Origin: Lachnospiraceae bacterium UBA7199
GTDB lineage: Bacteria > Bacillota > Clostridia > Lachnospirales > Lachnospiraceae
Length of the DNA stretch: 64,000 nt
Assembly (NCBI GenBank): GCA_002490775.1
Contig: DKUR01000063.1
Coordinates: 62,001-126,000 of the forward strand
Reading direction: 5' to 3'
The notes under the pieces are model-generated. The model was not told the DNA's origin. It did not search any database and worked only from the letters and a program-made list of their open reading frames with translations. Below, one piece after another: positions 26,918 to 34,846 of this stretch (within the stretch, counting starts at the first letter, position 1; each line of letters begins with the position of its first letter). The position numbers were made by a program, and so were the translations under genes.

Positions 26918-29401
26918 ATGGAAAATAAATTATATAAGCTTATGAACTGGCCAAGGATTGAGGGGATTATTTATTCTGAGGAAAATAATCCCCATGAGAT
27001 TTTGGGAGCGCATGTTTCAGGGAAAAATGTGCTGTTTCAAACTTTTTGGCCGGGGGCATGCAGTGTAAATATTATTACCGAAGCCGATGGGAAAAAATAT
27101 AAAATGGAAATGGTGGATGAAGCTGGATATTTTGCAGCTCTTGTACCGGGAAAGGTTCCGGAAAAGTATGTATATGAAGTAGAATATCAGGACAAAAGCA
27201 GCATCATTGCAAAAGACGCTTACAATTATCATGTGGGGCTGGATAAAAAAGATATTGAAAAATTTAATGCAGGAATTCACTATACCATATATGAAAAGCT
27301 GGGGGCACATTTTATGACGGTGGATGGTACACCGGGTACTTTCTTTGCGGTGTGGGCGCCCAATGCAGTGCGCGTCAGCGTAGTAGGGGATTTTAACCAC
27401 TGGGACGGACGTATTCACCAGATGAAGAAAAATGAAAATGGCGGCATATTTGAAATATTTATCCCCGACGTAAAGCCTGGAGAATGTTATAAATTTGAGT
27501 TGAAAGTAAAGGGAGGGTTAACCTTTTTAAAGGCAGATCCTTATGCGGCAGGCCAGCAGATGCGCCCTGAGTCAGCTTCGATTGTACGAGATATTCATTA
27601 TCAATGGAATGACCAAAAATGGATGAGTGACCGGGAGAAGTATCAAAGTATAAATGCTCCTGTCAGTGTATATGAAATGTATCTGGGCTCTTTTAAAAGA
27701 AATTCCGATACAAATGAATATTTAAATTACAGAGAACTTGCCGGGGAAGTGATCACTTATGTGAAGGAAATGGGATATACCCATGTGGAATTAATGCCGG
27801 TTATGGAACATCCCCTTGACGCATCCTGGGGCTATCAGGTAATTGGATATTATGCACCTACTGCAAGATATGGTACATCGGAAGATTTTATGTATTTTAT
27901 AGATGCTTTACATCAGGCGGGAATCGGTGTGATCTTAGACTGGGTTCCGGCTCATTTTCCAAGGGATACCTATGGACTATCCGGATTTGACGGAACCTGT
28001 CTGTATGAGCATGCAGATCCAAGGCAGGGGGCGCATCCCCATTGGGGAACCTTGATCTATAATTATGGACGCCCTCAGGTATCTAATTATCTGATTGCCA
28101 ATGCACTTTACTGGGTGGAAAAATATCATGCGGACGGAATTCGTATGGATGCTGTTGCATCCATGCTTTATCTGGATTATGGTAAAAAAGATGGGGAATG
28201 GATTGCTAATATTTATGGTGGAAATGAGAATCTGGAAGCAATTGAGCTGCTTAAACATTTAAATTCCATCATGAAAAAGAGAAATCCGGGTGTGCTTATG
28301 ATTGCTGAGGAGTCTACAGCATGGCCTAAAATCACCGGAAAGGTGGAGGAAGACGGGTTAGGATTTGATTTAAAATGGAATATGGGATTTATGAATGATT
28401 ATCTTTCCTATATTGGAAATGATCCTTATTTCAGAGCGCATCATCACAATGAACTGACTTTCAGCATGATTTATGCATATAGTGAAAATTTTATGCTGGT
28501 ATTTTCCCATGATGAAGTCGTACATGGAAAATCAACCCTGATTGGTAAAATGCCGGGAAATATGGAAGATAAATTTGCAAATTTGCGTGCAACCTATGCC
28601 TATATGATGACACATCCCGGAAAGAAGCTTTTATTTATGGGACAGGATATTGCGGAATTCAGGGAGTTTGATGAGACCAGAGAAACCCAGTGGGCGCTGC
28701 TTCAATATGACTCTCATAAGGGAGTCAACCGCCTGGTGAAGGATTTAAATAAACTTTATAAAGAAAAACCAGCACTTTATGCAAAGGATACTTTGCCGGA
28801 AGGGTTTGAATGGATCAATTGTATTTCTGCTGAAAAATGTATGGTTTCATTTTTGCGCAGGGCAGAAAAGGATACGGATATCCTTGTGGTAGTGGCAAAC
28901 TTTGCAAATGCAGAGCAGGAATTCGTAATTGGGGTTCCTTTAGAAGGTAAATATAAAGAAATTTTAAATACAGATGCCAAATGTTATGGAGGACTTGGCA
29001 GGGTAAATGGAAAAGCAAGATTTACTATGGAGAAAGAAGTAGATGGAAAACCGTATTCCTTTACAATGAATAGTGCACCATTATCTGTCAGCATTTTTTC
29101 TTTTGTGCCCTACACCCAGAAAGAAAAAATGCAGATCGCAAAGAGAAAAGAAAAACTTGAGGCAGAAGCCAGAGCAGAAGAAGCAAGGCTTGAAGCAGAA
29201 GCAGCTAAAAAAGAGGCTGAAAGAGCAAAAAAGGAAGCGGAAGAAGCCAAAAAACAGGCAAAGGAAGCACAGGAAAGAGCTAAGTTAGCGGAAGAAAAGG
29301 CAATGGAAGAGATTCAAAAGGCACAGGAAGAATTGCAAAGAGCAAATGAAAAGCGTAAGGAAGAGGAAGAACTTACCAAGACAGTGGTAAAGAAGAAATA
29401 A
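26918..29401 (+). CDS. glgB: 1,4-alpha-glucan branching enzyme with C-terminal coiled-coil tail
   Basis: An 827-residue GH13 enzyme that introduces alpha-1,6 branches into glycogen. Two beta-sandwich domains (second: FAVWAPNAVRVSVVGDFNHW) precede the barrel. Catalytic segments are DGIRMDAVASMLY (nucleophile Asp), MIAEESTAW (acid Glu) and FSHDEVVHGK. The normal enzyme ends near residue 735. The last roughly 90 residues, from MQIAKRKEKLEAEARAEEAR, are almost only Ala, Glu, Lys and Arg and form a long predicted coiled coil. No other glg gene is adjacent. AAAGGGG precedes the ATG. Confidence 0.95.
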   Translation: MENKLYKLMNWPRIEGIIYSEENNPHEILGAHVSGKNVLFQTFWPGACSVNIITEADGKKYKMEMVDEAGYFAALVPGKVPEKYVYEVEYQDKSSIIAKDAYNYHVGLDKKDIEKFNAGIHYTIYEKLGAHFMTVDGTPGTFFAVWAPNAVRVSVVGDFNHWDGRIHQMKKNENGGIFEIFIPDVKPGECYKFELKVKGGLTFLKADPYAAGQQMRPESASIVRDIHYQWNDQKWMSDREKYQSINAPVSVYEMYLGSFKRNSDTNEYLNYRELAGEVITYVKEMGYTHVELMPVMEHPLDASWGYQVIGYYAPTARYGTSEDFMYFIDALHQAGIGVILDWVPAHFPRDTYGLSGFDGTCLYEHADPRQGAHPHWGTLIYNYGRPQVSNYLIANALYWVEKYHADGIRMDAVASMLYLDYGKKDGEWIANIYGGNENLEAIELLKHLNSIMKKRNPGVLMIAEESTAWPKITGKVEEDGLGFDLKWNMGFMNDYLSYIGNDPYFRAHHHNELTFSMIYAYSENFMLVFSHDEVVHGKSTLIGKMPGNMEDKFANLRATYAYMMTHPGKKLLFMGQDIAEFREFDETRETQWALLQYDSHKGVNRLVKDLNKLYKEKPALYAKDTLPEGFEWINCISAEKCMVSFLRRAEKDTDILVVVANFANAEQEFVIGVPLEGKYKEILNTDAKCYGGLGRVNGKARFTMEKEVDGKPYSFTMNSAPLSVSIFSFVPYTQKEKMQIAKRKEKLEAEARAEEARLEAEAAKKEAERAKKEAEEAKKQAKEAQERAKLAEEKAMEEIQKAQEELQRANEKRKEEEELTKTVVKKK

Positions 29402-29425
29402 TAAGAAAAATGGAAGGACGTCGAA

Positions 29426-30289
29426 ATGGAAATAGAAGAATTAATGGAGGAAGAGATTAATCCAGGCGTTATTGAAAAATTTTTAGACCAGCTTCCTGAG
29501 AAGGCATTTCACCTTGGATTTAGGGTTGTTCTTGCCGCACTTGCCTTTATAATCGGAGTACAAATTATTCGTCTTTTGAGGAGGATTTTAAAAAAAGCGC
29601 TTACCAGAAGTCATGTAGATGAAAGTGCAGTACATTTTATAGATTCTTTTATTAAGTTTGGCCTTTATTTTGTTTTAATTTTGTTGATTGCCTCAGGACT
29701 TGGAGTAGATGCGGCAAGTATTCTGGCTCTTTTAGGTTCTGCCAGCGTGGCGATTGGACTTGCAGTACAAGGGAGCCTTAGTAATTTTGCAGGAGGCGTG
29801 CTGCTGCTGATCTTAAAGCCTTTTGTGGCGGGGGAATATATAAAAGATGCAGCAGGAAATGAGGGGACTGTGGAAACTGTTGATGTTTTTTATACACAGC
29901 TCCTTACGCCTGATAACCGGATAGTGGTGCTGCCTAATGGAAATCTTGCAAATGGAACCATAACAAATTTTACCAGATGCAGGGAAAGAAGAATAGATAT
30001 TCCCGTAGGCATTGCCTATCAGGAGGATATTCGAAGGGCACGGGAGGTTTTAGAACAGGCGGCGGCGAATGAACTAGGAGTAATCAGAGAGCGGGAGATA
30101 CGGGTGTTTGTTGATTCATTGGGAGAAAGCAGCGTTAATTTGATTGTAAGGTGCTGGGCTTTGCAGGAAGAGTATTGGAATACCAAGTGGAAGCTGACAG
30201 AACAGGTTAAATATGCACTTGATGAAGCAGGAATCAGCATTCCGTTTCCCCAGTTGGATGTATATATGCAGCATTCGGATATGAAATAA
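29426..30289 (+). CDS. Small-conductance mechanosensitive channel, MscS type
   Basis: A 287-residue MscS-family channel. Three N-terminal membrane segments end in the pore helix motif GSASVAIGLAVQGSLSNFAG (20 residues), followed by GGVLLLILKPF. A cytoplasmic beta domain (VVLPNGNLANGTITNFT) and an alpha-beta C-terminus follow. It releases solutes during hypo-osmotic shock. It begins 24 nt after glgB and may share its transcript. Confidence 0.95.
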   Translation: MEIEELMEEEINPGVIEKFLDQLPEKAFHLGFRVVLAALAFIIGVQIIRLLRRILKKALTRSHVDESAVHFIDSFIKFGLYFVLILLIASGLGVDAASILALLGSASVAIGLAVQGSLSNFAGGVLLLILKPFVAGEYIKDAAGNEGTVETVDVFYTQLLTPDNRIVVLPNGNLANGTITNFTRCRERRIDIPVGIAYQEDIRRAREVLEQAAANELGVIREREIRVFVDSLGESSVNLIVRCWALQEEYWNTKWKLTEQVKYALDEAGISIPFPQLDVYMQHSDMK

Positions 30290-30296
30290 TTTTAGC

Positions 30297-30325
30297 TTGC
30301 ATTTCGCAGATGCTTTGGTTATAAT
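30297..30325 (+). promoter_or_regulatory. Promoter of tRNA-Thr
   Basis: TTGCAT, exactly 17 nt, TATAAT at 30320-30325, ten bases before the mature tRNA 5' end. Transcription would start only a few bases before the tRNA. Confidence 0.75.
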
Positions 30326-30335
30326 TATTTTTGAT

Positions 30336-30408
30336 GCTACTGTGGCTCAGCCGGTAGAGCAGCTGATTCGTAATCAGCAGGTCAGGGGTTCGAGTCCCCT
30401 CAGTAGCT
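30336..30408 (+). tRNA. tRNA-Thr(CGT)
   Basis: A 73-nt cloverleaf. The acceptor stem is GCTACTG/CAGTAGC with discriminator T. The anticodon stem GCTGA/TCAGC closes the loop TTCGTAA with anticodon CGT, which reads ACG. The T arm is GGGG-TTCGAGT-CCCC. CCA is not encoded. It is a lone tRNA gene with its own promoter and terminator. Confidence 0.96.
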
Positions 30409-30410
30409 TG

Positions 30411-30440
30411 AAAAAGCTGACCAGCCGGTCAGCTTTTTTT
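30411..30440. terminator. Terminator of tRNA-Thr, shared with the convergent ABC permease gene
   Basis: AAAAAGCTGACC, loop AGCC, GGTCAGCTTTTTTT: a perfect 12-bp stem with T-runs on both strands. It overlaps the stop codon of the minus-strand permease gene. Confidence 0.92.
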
Positions 30441-31250
30441 CTTATATAAATGTTCCAGCCATTGAATGAACTGGTATAATCCCATAGCAATCACGCATAA
30501 GATAATAATAGAAGTAATCACCATATTTAGTTTGAATACCTGTGAACCGTATATGATCAGATATCCAAGGCCTTTTCTGGCGGCAAGAAATTCTCCAATA
30601 ATAACACCTACAAGGGCAAGACCTATATTTACTTTCATATTGCTTAAAATAACAGGGATAGAGGATGGAAGCACTACTTTGTGGAATGCAGTGATCCGGC
30701 TGCCGCCTAAAGTGTAGATTAACTTTAGTTTTTCTTTATCTACTTGCTTAAAGCCTGTATACAAGCTGATGATAGAACCGAAAATTGCAACAGAGATTCC
30801 GGCAACAATAATGGTATTGATACCTGTGCCCAGCCAGACAATAAAAAGCGGCGCCAAGGCAGATTTAGGAAGACTATTTAAAACTACCAGATATGGTTCA
30901 AGGATTTCGGAAAGTGTTTTAGAGTACCATAAAAGGGTAGCCATAATCATAGAGATTAAGGTGATTAACAAAAAACTGATCAGAGTTTCAAACAATGTGA
31001 TTCCAGTATGGGTAAAAAAAGAACCATCAAGCAGCATTTCTTTAAAATAGGCAGCAATCATGCTTGGACTGCTGAAGAAAAAAGTGTCTATTATTTTCAT
31101 TCTACCAGCATATTCCCAAATTCCCAGAAACAAAATTAAAATAAGAAGGCGCAGCAAAGTGACAATGTGGTGATGCCTGTGATGGTTTTTAATATACAGC
31201 TTTTGGGAAAGAGAAATAGTATTATCAACAGTTTTCTCCGCAATATTCAT
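30429..31250 (-). CDS. ABC permease, SsuC/TauC-like
   Basis: A 273-residue permease with about six membrane segments and the EAA-type loop YTLGGSRITAFHKVVLPSSI. It belongs to the nitrate/sulfonate/taurine permease class (LILFLGIWEYAGRM near the start, then GEFLAARKGLGYLI). I chose ATG 31250, 7 nt after AAGGAG; it overlaps the ATPase gene by 26 nt. The substrate is unknown because no binding-protein gene is adjacent. A histidine-rich stretch (NHHRHHHI) lies before the first membrane segment. Confidence 0.87.
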   Translation of the reverse strand: MNIAEKTVDNTISLSQKLYIKNHHRHHHIVTLLRLLILILFLGIWEYAGRMKIIDTFFFSSPSMIAAYFKEMLLDGSFFTHTGITLFETLISFLLITLISMIMATLLWYSKTLSEILEPYLVVLNSLPKSALAPLFIVWLGTGINTIIVAGISVAIFGSIISLYTGFKQVDKEKLKLIYTLGGSRITAFHKVVLPSSIPVILSNMKVNIGLALVGVIIGEFLAARKGLGYLIIYGSQVFKLNMVITSIIILCVIAMGLYQFIQWLEHLYKKKS

Positions 31251-31998
31251 CAGAAATCTCCTTCCATAATAAAGTAAAAAGATCGTTAAATTCAGGTGCA
31301 TTTCTGGCCGCTAGCGGTGAATTATCTGAAAGTGAAAGATGAACAGGAATATTATTTTTAATGGTGGCCGGACGTTTGGTTAGAACAAGGATTCTGTCAG
31401 ACAATGAAATTGCTTCTGAAAGGTCATGGGTAATTAAAATTGCAGTGATGCCGGATGCTCTTATGATATTGCCTATATCAGCAGAAACCATAAGGCGCGT
31501 CTGGTAATCCAGCGCACTAAAGGGTTCATCTAAAAGAAGAAGCCCTGGTTCCATGACCATAGTCCGGATCAATGCTGCACGCTGTTTCATGCCGCCAGAT
31601 AATTCACTTGGTTTTTTATCCTTAAATTTTATAAGACCATAATCAGAAAGAAGTTTTAAGGCCAGATCTTCTTTTTGCTTTGTAAGTGTTTTTGTAATTT
31701 CAGGGCCGAGAAGGACATTTTTCCATATAGTGCGCCATTCTAAAAGGTGATCCTGCTGGAGCATATAGCCGATTTTCAAATTTTCCTGCTCATGAAATAT
31801 GATTTCTCCTGATTCAGGTTCAAGGAGCCTTGCTATAATTGAAAGCAGCGTGGATTTCCCACATCCGCTGGGACCAACGATTGCAAGGAATTCTCCCTTG
31901 TTTACCTGAAATGATATGTTGGTAAGCGCTTTTGTTTCACCGTTTAAATTGTGATAAGAAAAGCATATGTTTTTACATTCCAGAATAGTCTGATTCAT
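31225..31998 (-). CDS. ABC ATPase, SsuB/TauB-like
   Basis: A 257-residue ATPase. Walker A is GPSGCGKST, the Q-loop is YMLQQDHLLEWRTIWKN (typical of the SsuB/TauB/NrtD class), the signature is LSGGMKQRAALIR and Walker B is LLLLDEPFSALD. It pairs with the following permease. ATG 31998 follows AGGA by 6 nt; a second ATG at 32004 lies too close. No binding protein is encoded nearby, so sulfonate, nitrate, thiamine-precursor or another substrate are all possible. Confidence 0.87.
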   Translation of the reverse strand: MNQTILECKNICFSYHNLNGETKALTNISFQVNKGEFLAIVGPSGCGKSTLLSIIARLLEPESGEIIFHEQENLKIGYMLQQDHLLEWRTIWKNVLLGPEITKTLTKQKEDLALKLLSDYGLIKFKDKKPSELSGGMKQRAALIRTMVMEPGLLLLDEPFSALDYQTRLMVSADIGNIIRASGITAILITHDLSEAISLSDRILVLTKRPATIKNNIPVHLSLSDNSPLAARNAPEFNDLFTLLWKEISDEYCGENC

Positions 31999-32090
31999 AG
32001 TCATTCCTCACATTTGGACTTTTCGTATGCATGATTTTTGCACATCGTTACCAGGTTCTTATACATATAATTTATGAACATTCGACATTT

Positions 32091-32097
32091 ATGTGCT
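32091..32097 (-). promoter_or_regulatory. Spo0A-box-like heptamer in a divergent spacer
   Basis: TTCGACA, the complement of TGTCGAA, sits in the spacer between the divergent ABC and argH genes, about 57 nt upstream of the argH -35 box. It matches the 0A-box core; binding is only inferred. Confidence 0.25.
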
Positions 32098-32153
32098 TAA
32101 ATTTTCTTTGCTTTTCATAAGGAAGCAGTTCTGCCAATGTTTGTAAGAAATGA

Positions 32154-32182
32154 TTGAAATACCCGATAAAATGTGATAGTAT
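32154..32182 (+). promoter_or_regulatory. Promoter of argH-asd
   Basis: TTGAAA, 17 nt, TAGTAT at 32177-32182, preceded by TGA as an extended -10. Confidence 0.7.
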
Positions 32183-32216
32183 CAAATTCAGATTTTATAA
32201 TTGGAGGAAATTATGC

Positions 32217-33614
32217 ATGGCGCAGTTATGGGGAGGACGTTTTACCAAGGAAACGGACAAGCTGGTTTATCAGTTTAATGCATCTATCACTTATGACAAG
32301 AAACTTTTTGAACAGGATATAGAAGGAAGTATTGCGCATGTAGTAATGCTGGAAAAGCAGGGGATACTTACCTGTGAGGAAAAAGATGCTATTGTAAAAG
32401 GTTTGACCGGCATCCGAAAGGATGTAGCGGAAGGGCGTCTGGTTATTACAGATGAATATGAGGATATTCACAGCTTTGTGGAGGCAAATTTAATTGACCG
32501 GATAGGAGAAGCAGGAAAGAAGCTGCATACCGGCAGAAGCAGAAATGATCAGGTGGCTCTGGACATGAAATTGTATGTGAGAGCAAAGGTTCTTTCTATT
32601 TCAGAATTGCTGGTGGAAACTCTTGAAACGCTGCTTTCCATTATGGAAAAAAATTTAACAACATACATGCCGGGTTTCACCCACCTTCAGAAGGCGCAGC
32701 CTACCACCCTGGCACATCATATGGGAGCCTATTTTGAAATGTTAAAACGGGATCTGCTGCGGCTTCATGATATTTATAAGAGAATGAATTACAGTCCTCT
32801 AGGGGCCGGTGCTTTTGCCGGCACTACATACCCTCTGGACCGTTCTTACACAGCTTCCCTTATGGGATTTGAAGGTCCAACGCTAAACAGTATGGATTCT
32901 GTGGCAGACAGGGATTACATCATTGAATTTTTGGCGGCGCTTTCAACGATAATGATGCATTTAAGCAGATTTTCAGAGGAAATTATTATATGGAATTCTA
33001 ATGAGTACCGATTTGTAGAAATTGATGATGGTTTTTCTACAGGAAGCAGTATTATGCCCCAGAAAAAAAACCCTGATATTGCAGAATTAGTGAGAGGAAA
33101 AACAGGGCGTGTATATGGTGCGTTAATGTCAATTCTTACTACTATGAAGGGAATTCCCCTTGCATATAACAAAGACATGCAGGAGGATAAGGAAGTTACT
33201 TTTGATGCAATAGAAACAGTAAGCAATTGTTTGATTTTATTTGACGGTATGTTAAAGACTATGAAATTTAACAATCGTGTTATGGAAAAAAGCGCAATGA
33301 AAGGTTTTACAAACGCAACTGATGCAGCAGATTATCTGGTGAACAAAGGTGTTCCTTTTCGTGATGCACATGGTATTATCGGACGACTTGTGTTATACTG
33401 CATTGAAAAGGACACTAGCATAGATGCGCTGAGTCTTGAAGAACTAAAAATTATCAGTCCTGTGTTTGAGGGAGATATTTATGATGCCATCAGCTTAAAA
33501 ACCTGTGTGGAAAAAAGGCTGACAATAGGGGCACCAGGGCAAAAAGCAATGGAAGAAGTGATAAAGATCAATAAGGACTTTCTTGCCCATGTGTGGATAA
33601 ACGATAATAATTGA
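32217..33614 (+). CDS. argH: Argininosuccinate lyase
   Basis: A 465-residue enzyme that cleaves argininosuccinate to arginine and fumarate. It opens with MAQLWGGRFTKETD, and has TGRSRNDQVALD and the superfamily signature GSSIMPQKKNPDIAELVRGK (20 residues) with the catalytic Ser loop. ATG 32217 follows GGAGG by 9 nt. argG is not adjacent. It is followed by asd after 32 nt, with a short AGCGT/ACGCT hairpin between them at 33617-33629. Confidence 0.97.
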   Translation: MAQLWGGRFTKETDKLVYQFNASITYDKKLFEQDIEGSIAHVVMLEKQGILTCEEKDAIVKGLTGIRKDVAEGRLVITDEYEDIHSFVEANLIDRIGEAGKKLHTGRSRNDQVALDMKLYVRAKVLSISELLVETLETLLSIMEKNLTTYMPGFTHLQKAQPTTLAHHMGAYFEMLKRDLLRLHDIYKRMNYSPLGAGAFAGTTYPLDRSYTASLMGFEGPTLNSMDSVADRDYIIEFLAALSTIMMHLSRFSEEIIIWNSNEYRFVEIDDGFSTGSSIMPQKKNPDIAELVRGKTGRVYGALMSILTTMKGIPLAYNKDMQEDKEVTFDAIETVSNCLILFDGMLKTMKFNNRVMEKSAMKGFTNATDAADYLVNKGVPFRDAHGIIGRLVLYCIEKDTSIDALSLEELKIISPVFEGDIYDAISLKTCVEKRLTIGAPGQKAMEEVIKINKDFLAHVWINDNN

Positions 33615-33646
33615 CCAGCGTGAAACGCTCGGGAATGGAGGAGAAA

Positions 33647-34732
33647 ATGAGTGAAAAATTAAAAGTGGGAATTTTAGGAGGAACAGGCATGGTAGGACAG
33701 AGATTTATTTCTCTTCTTGAAGACCATCCATGGTTTCAGGTAACTACAATTGCTGCAAGTCCCAGATCCGCAGGAAAAACATACAAGGAGGCTGTGGGAG
33801 AGCGCTGGAAGATGGCTACGCCTATGCCGGAAGCGGTAAAAGATATTGTAGTAATGAATGTAAATGAAGTGGAAAAGGTGGCTTCCCAGGTAGATTTCGT
33901 GTTTAGTGCAGTGGACATGACAAAAGAAGAAATCAAGAAGATTGAGGAAGAATATGCAAAGACGGAAACGCCTGTTGTATCCAATAATTCTGCACACCGT
34001 TGGACGCCGGATGTGCCTATGGTAGTACCAGAAATTAACCCAGAGCATATGAAGGTTATTGATTTCCAGAAAAAAAGACTGGGGACGGAAAGAGGATTCG
34101 TAGCAGTTAAACCTAATTGCTCCATTCAAAGCTATGCACCTGTTTTGACTGCATGGAAAGAATTTGAACCTTATGAAGTGGTGGCCACTACTTATCAGGC
34201 AATTTCAGGTGCCGGTAAGACGTTTAAGGACTGGCCGGAAATGGTTGAAAATATTATTCCTTTTATTGGTGGTGAAGAAGAGAAAAGTGAAAAAGAACCT
34301 CTAAGAATCTGGGGAGAAATAAAAGACGGTGTGATTGTACCGGCCGAGACGCCGGTAATTACATGCCAGTGTATCAGGGTTCCGGTATTAAATGGACATA
34401 CAGCGGCTGTTTTTGTAAAATTTAGGCAGAAACCAACCAAAGAGCAGTTAATTGATAAGCTGGTATCCTTTAAAGGGCTGCCACAGGAGCTGGAACTTCC
34501 CAGTGCCCCCAAACAGTTTATTCAGTACATGGAAGAGGAAAACAGACCTCAGGTAAAACTGGATGTTGATTTTGAAAATGGAATGGGAATCAGTGTAGGC
34601 CGCATTCGCGAGGATAGTGTATATGACTGGAAGTTTGTAGGGCTTTCTCATAATACGGTTCGTGGAGCAGCAGGGGGAGCTGTTCTTTGTGCAGAACTTT
34701 TAAAAGCGCAAGGATATATAACAAAAAAGTAA
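33647..34732 (+). CDS. asd: Aspartate-semialdehyde dehydrogenase
   Basis: A 361-residue enzyme that reduces aspartyl phosphate to aspartate semialdehyde, the branch point to lysine, threonine and methionine. The NADP motif is GILGGTGMVGQRFI and the catalytic Cys is in AVKPNCSIQSYAP. The archaeal/fungal-type sequence (SNNSAHRW, QAISGAGKTFKDWPEM) differs from the usual enterobacterial form. ATG 33647 has GGAGGAGAAA before it; a longer frame from 33611 overlaps argH. Confidence 0.95.
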   Translation: MSEKLKVGILGGTGMVGQRFISLLEDHPWFQVTTIAASPRSAGKTYKEAVGERWKMATPMPEAVKDIVVMNVNEVEKVASQVDFVFSAVDMTKEEIKKIEEEYAKTETPVVSNNSAHRWTPDVPMVVPEINPEHMKVIDFQKKRLGTERGFVAVKPNCSIQSYAPVLTAWKEFEPYEVVATTYQAISGAGKTFKDWPEMVENIIPFIGGEEEKSEKEPLRIWGEIKDGVIVPAETPVITCQCIRVPVLNGHTAAVFVKFRQKPTKEQLIDKLVSFKGLPQELELPSAPKQFIQYMEEENRPQVKLDVDFENGMGISVGRIREDSVYDWKFVGLSHNTVRGAAGGAVLCAELLKAQGYITKK

Positions 34733-34846
34733 ATAATAATCTAAATACCGGCTTATCGTCCGATAAAATATATTATAGCGCATACAGCGGTTTTACATAC
34801 ACAAGGGAGTAAGGGATGATAATAGTAGTATGGAAGGGATGAGGAT

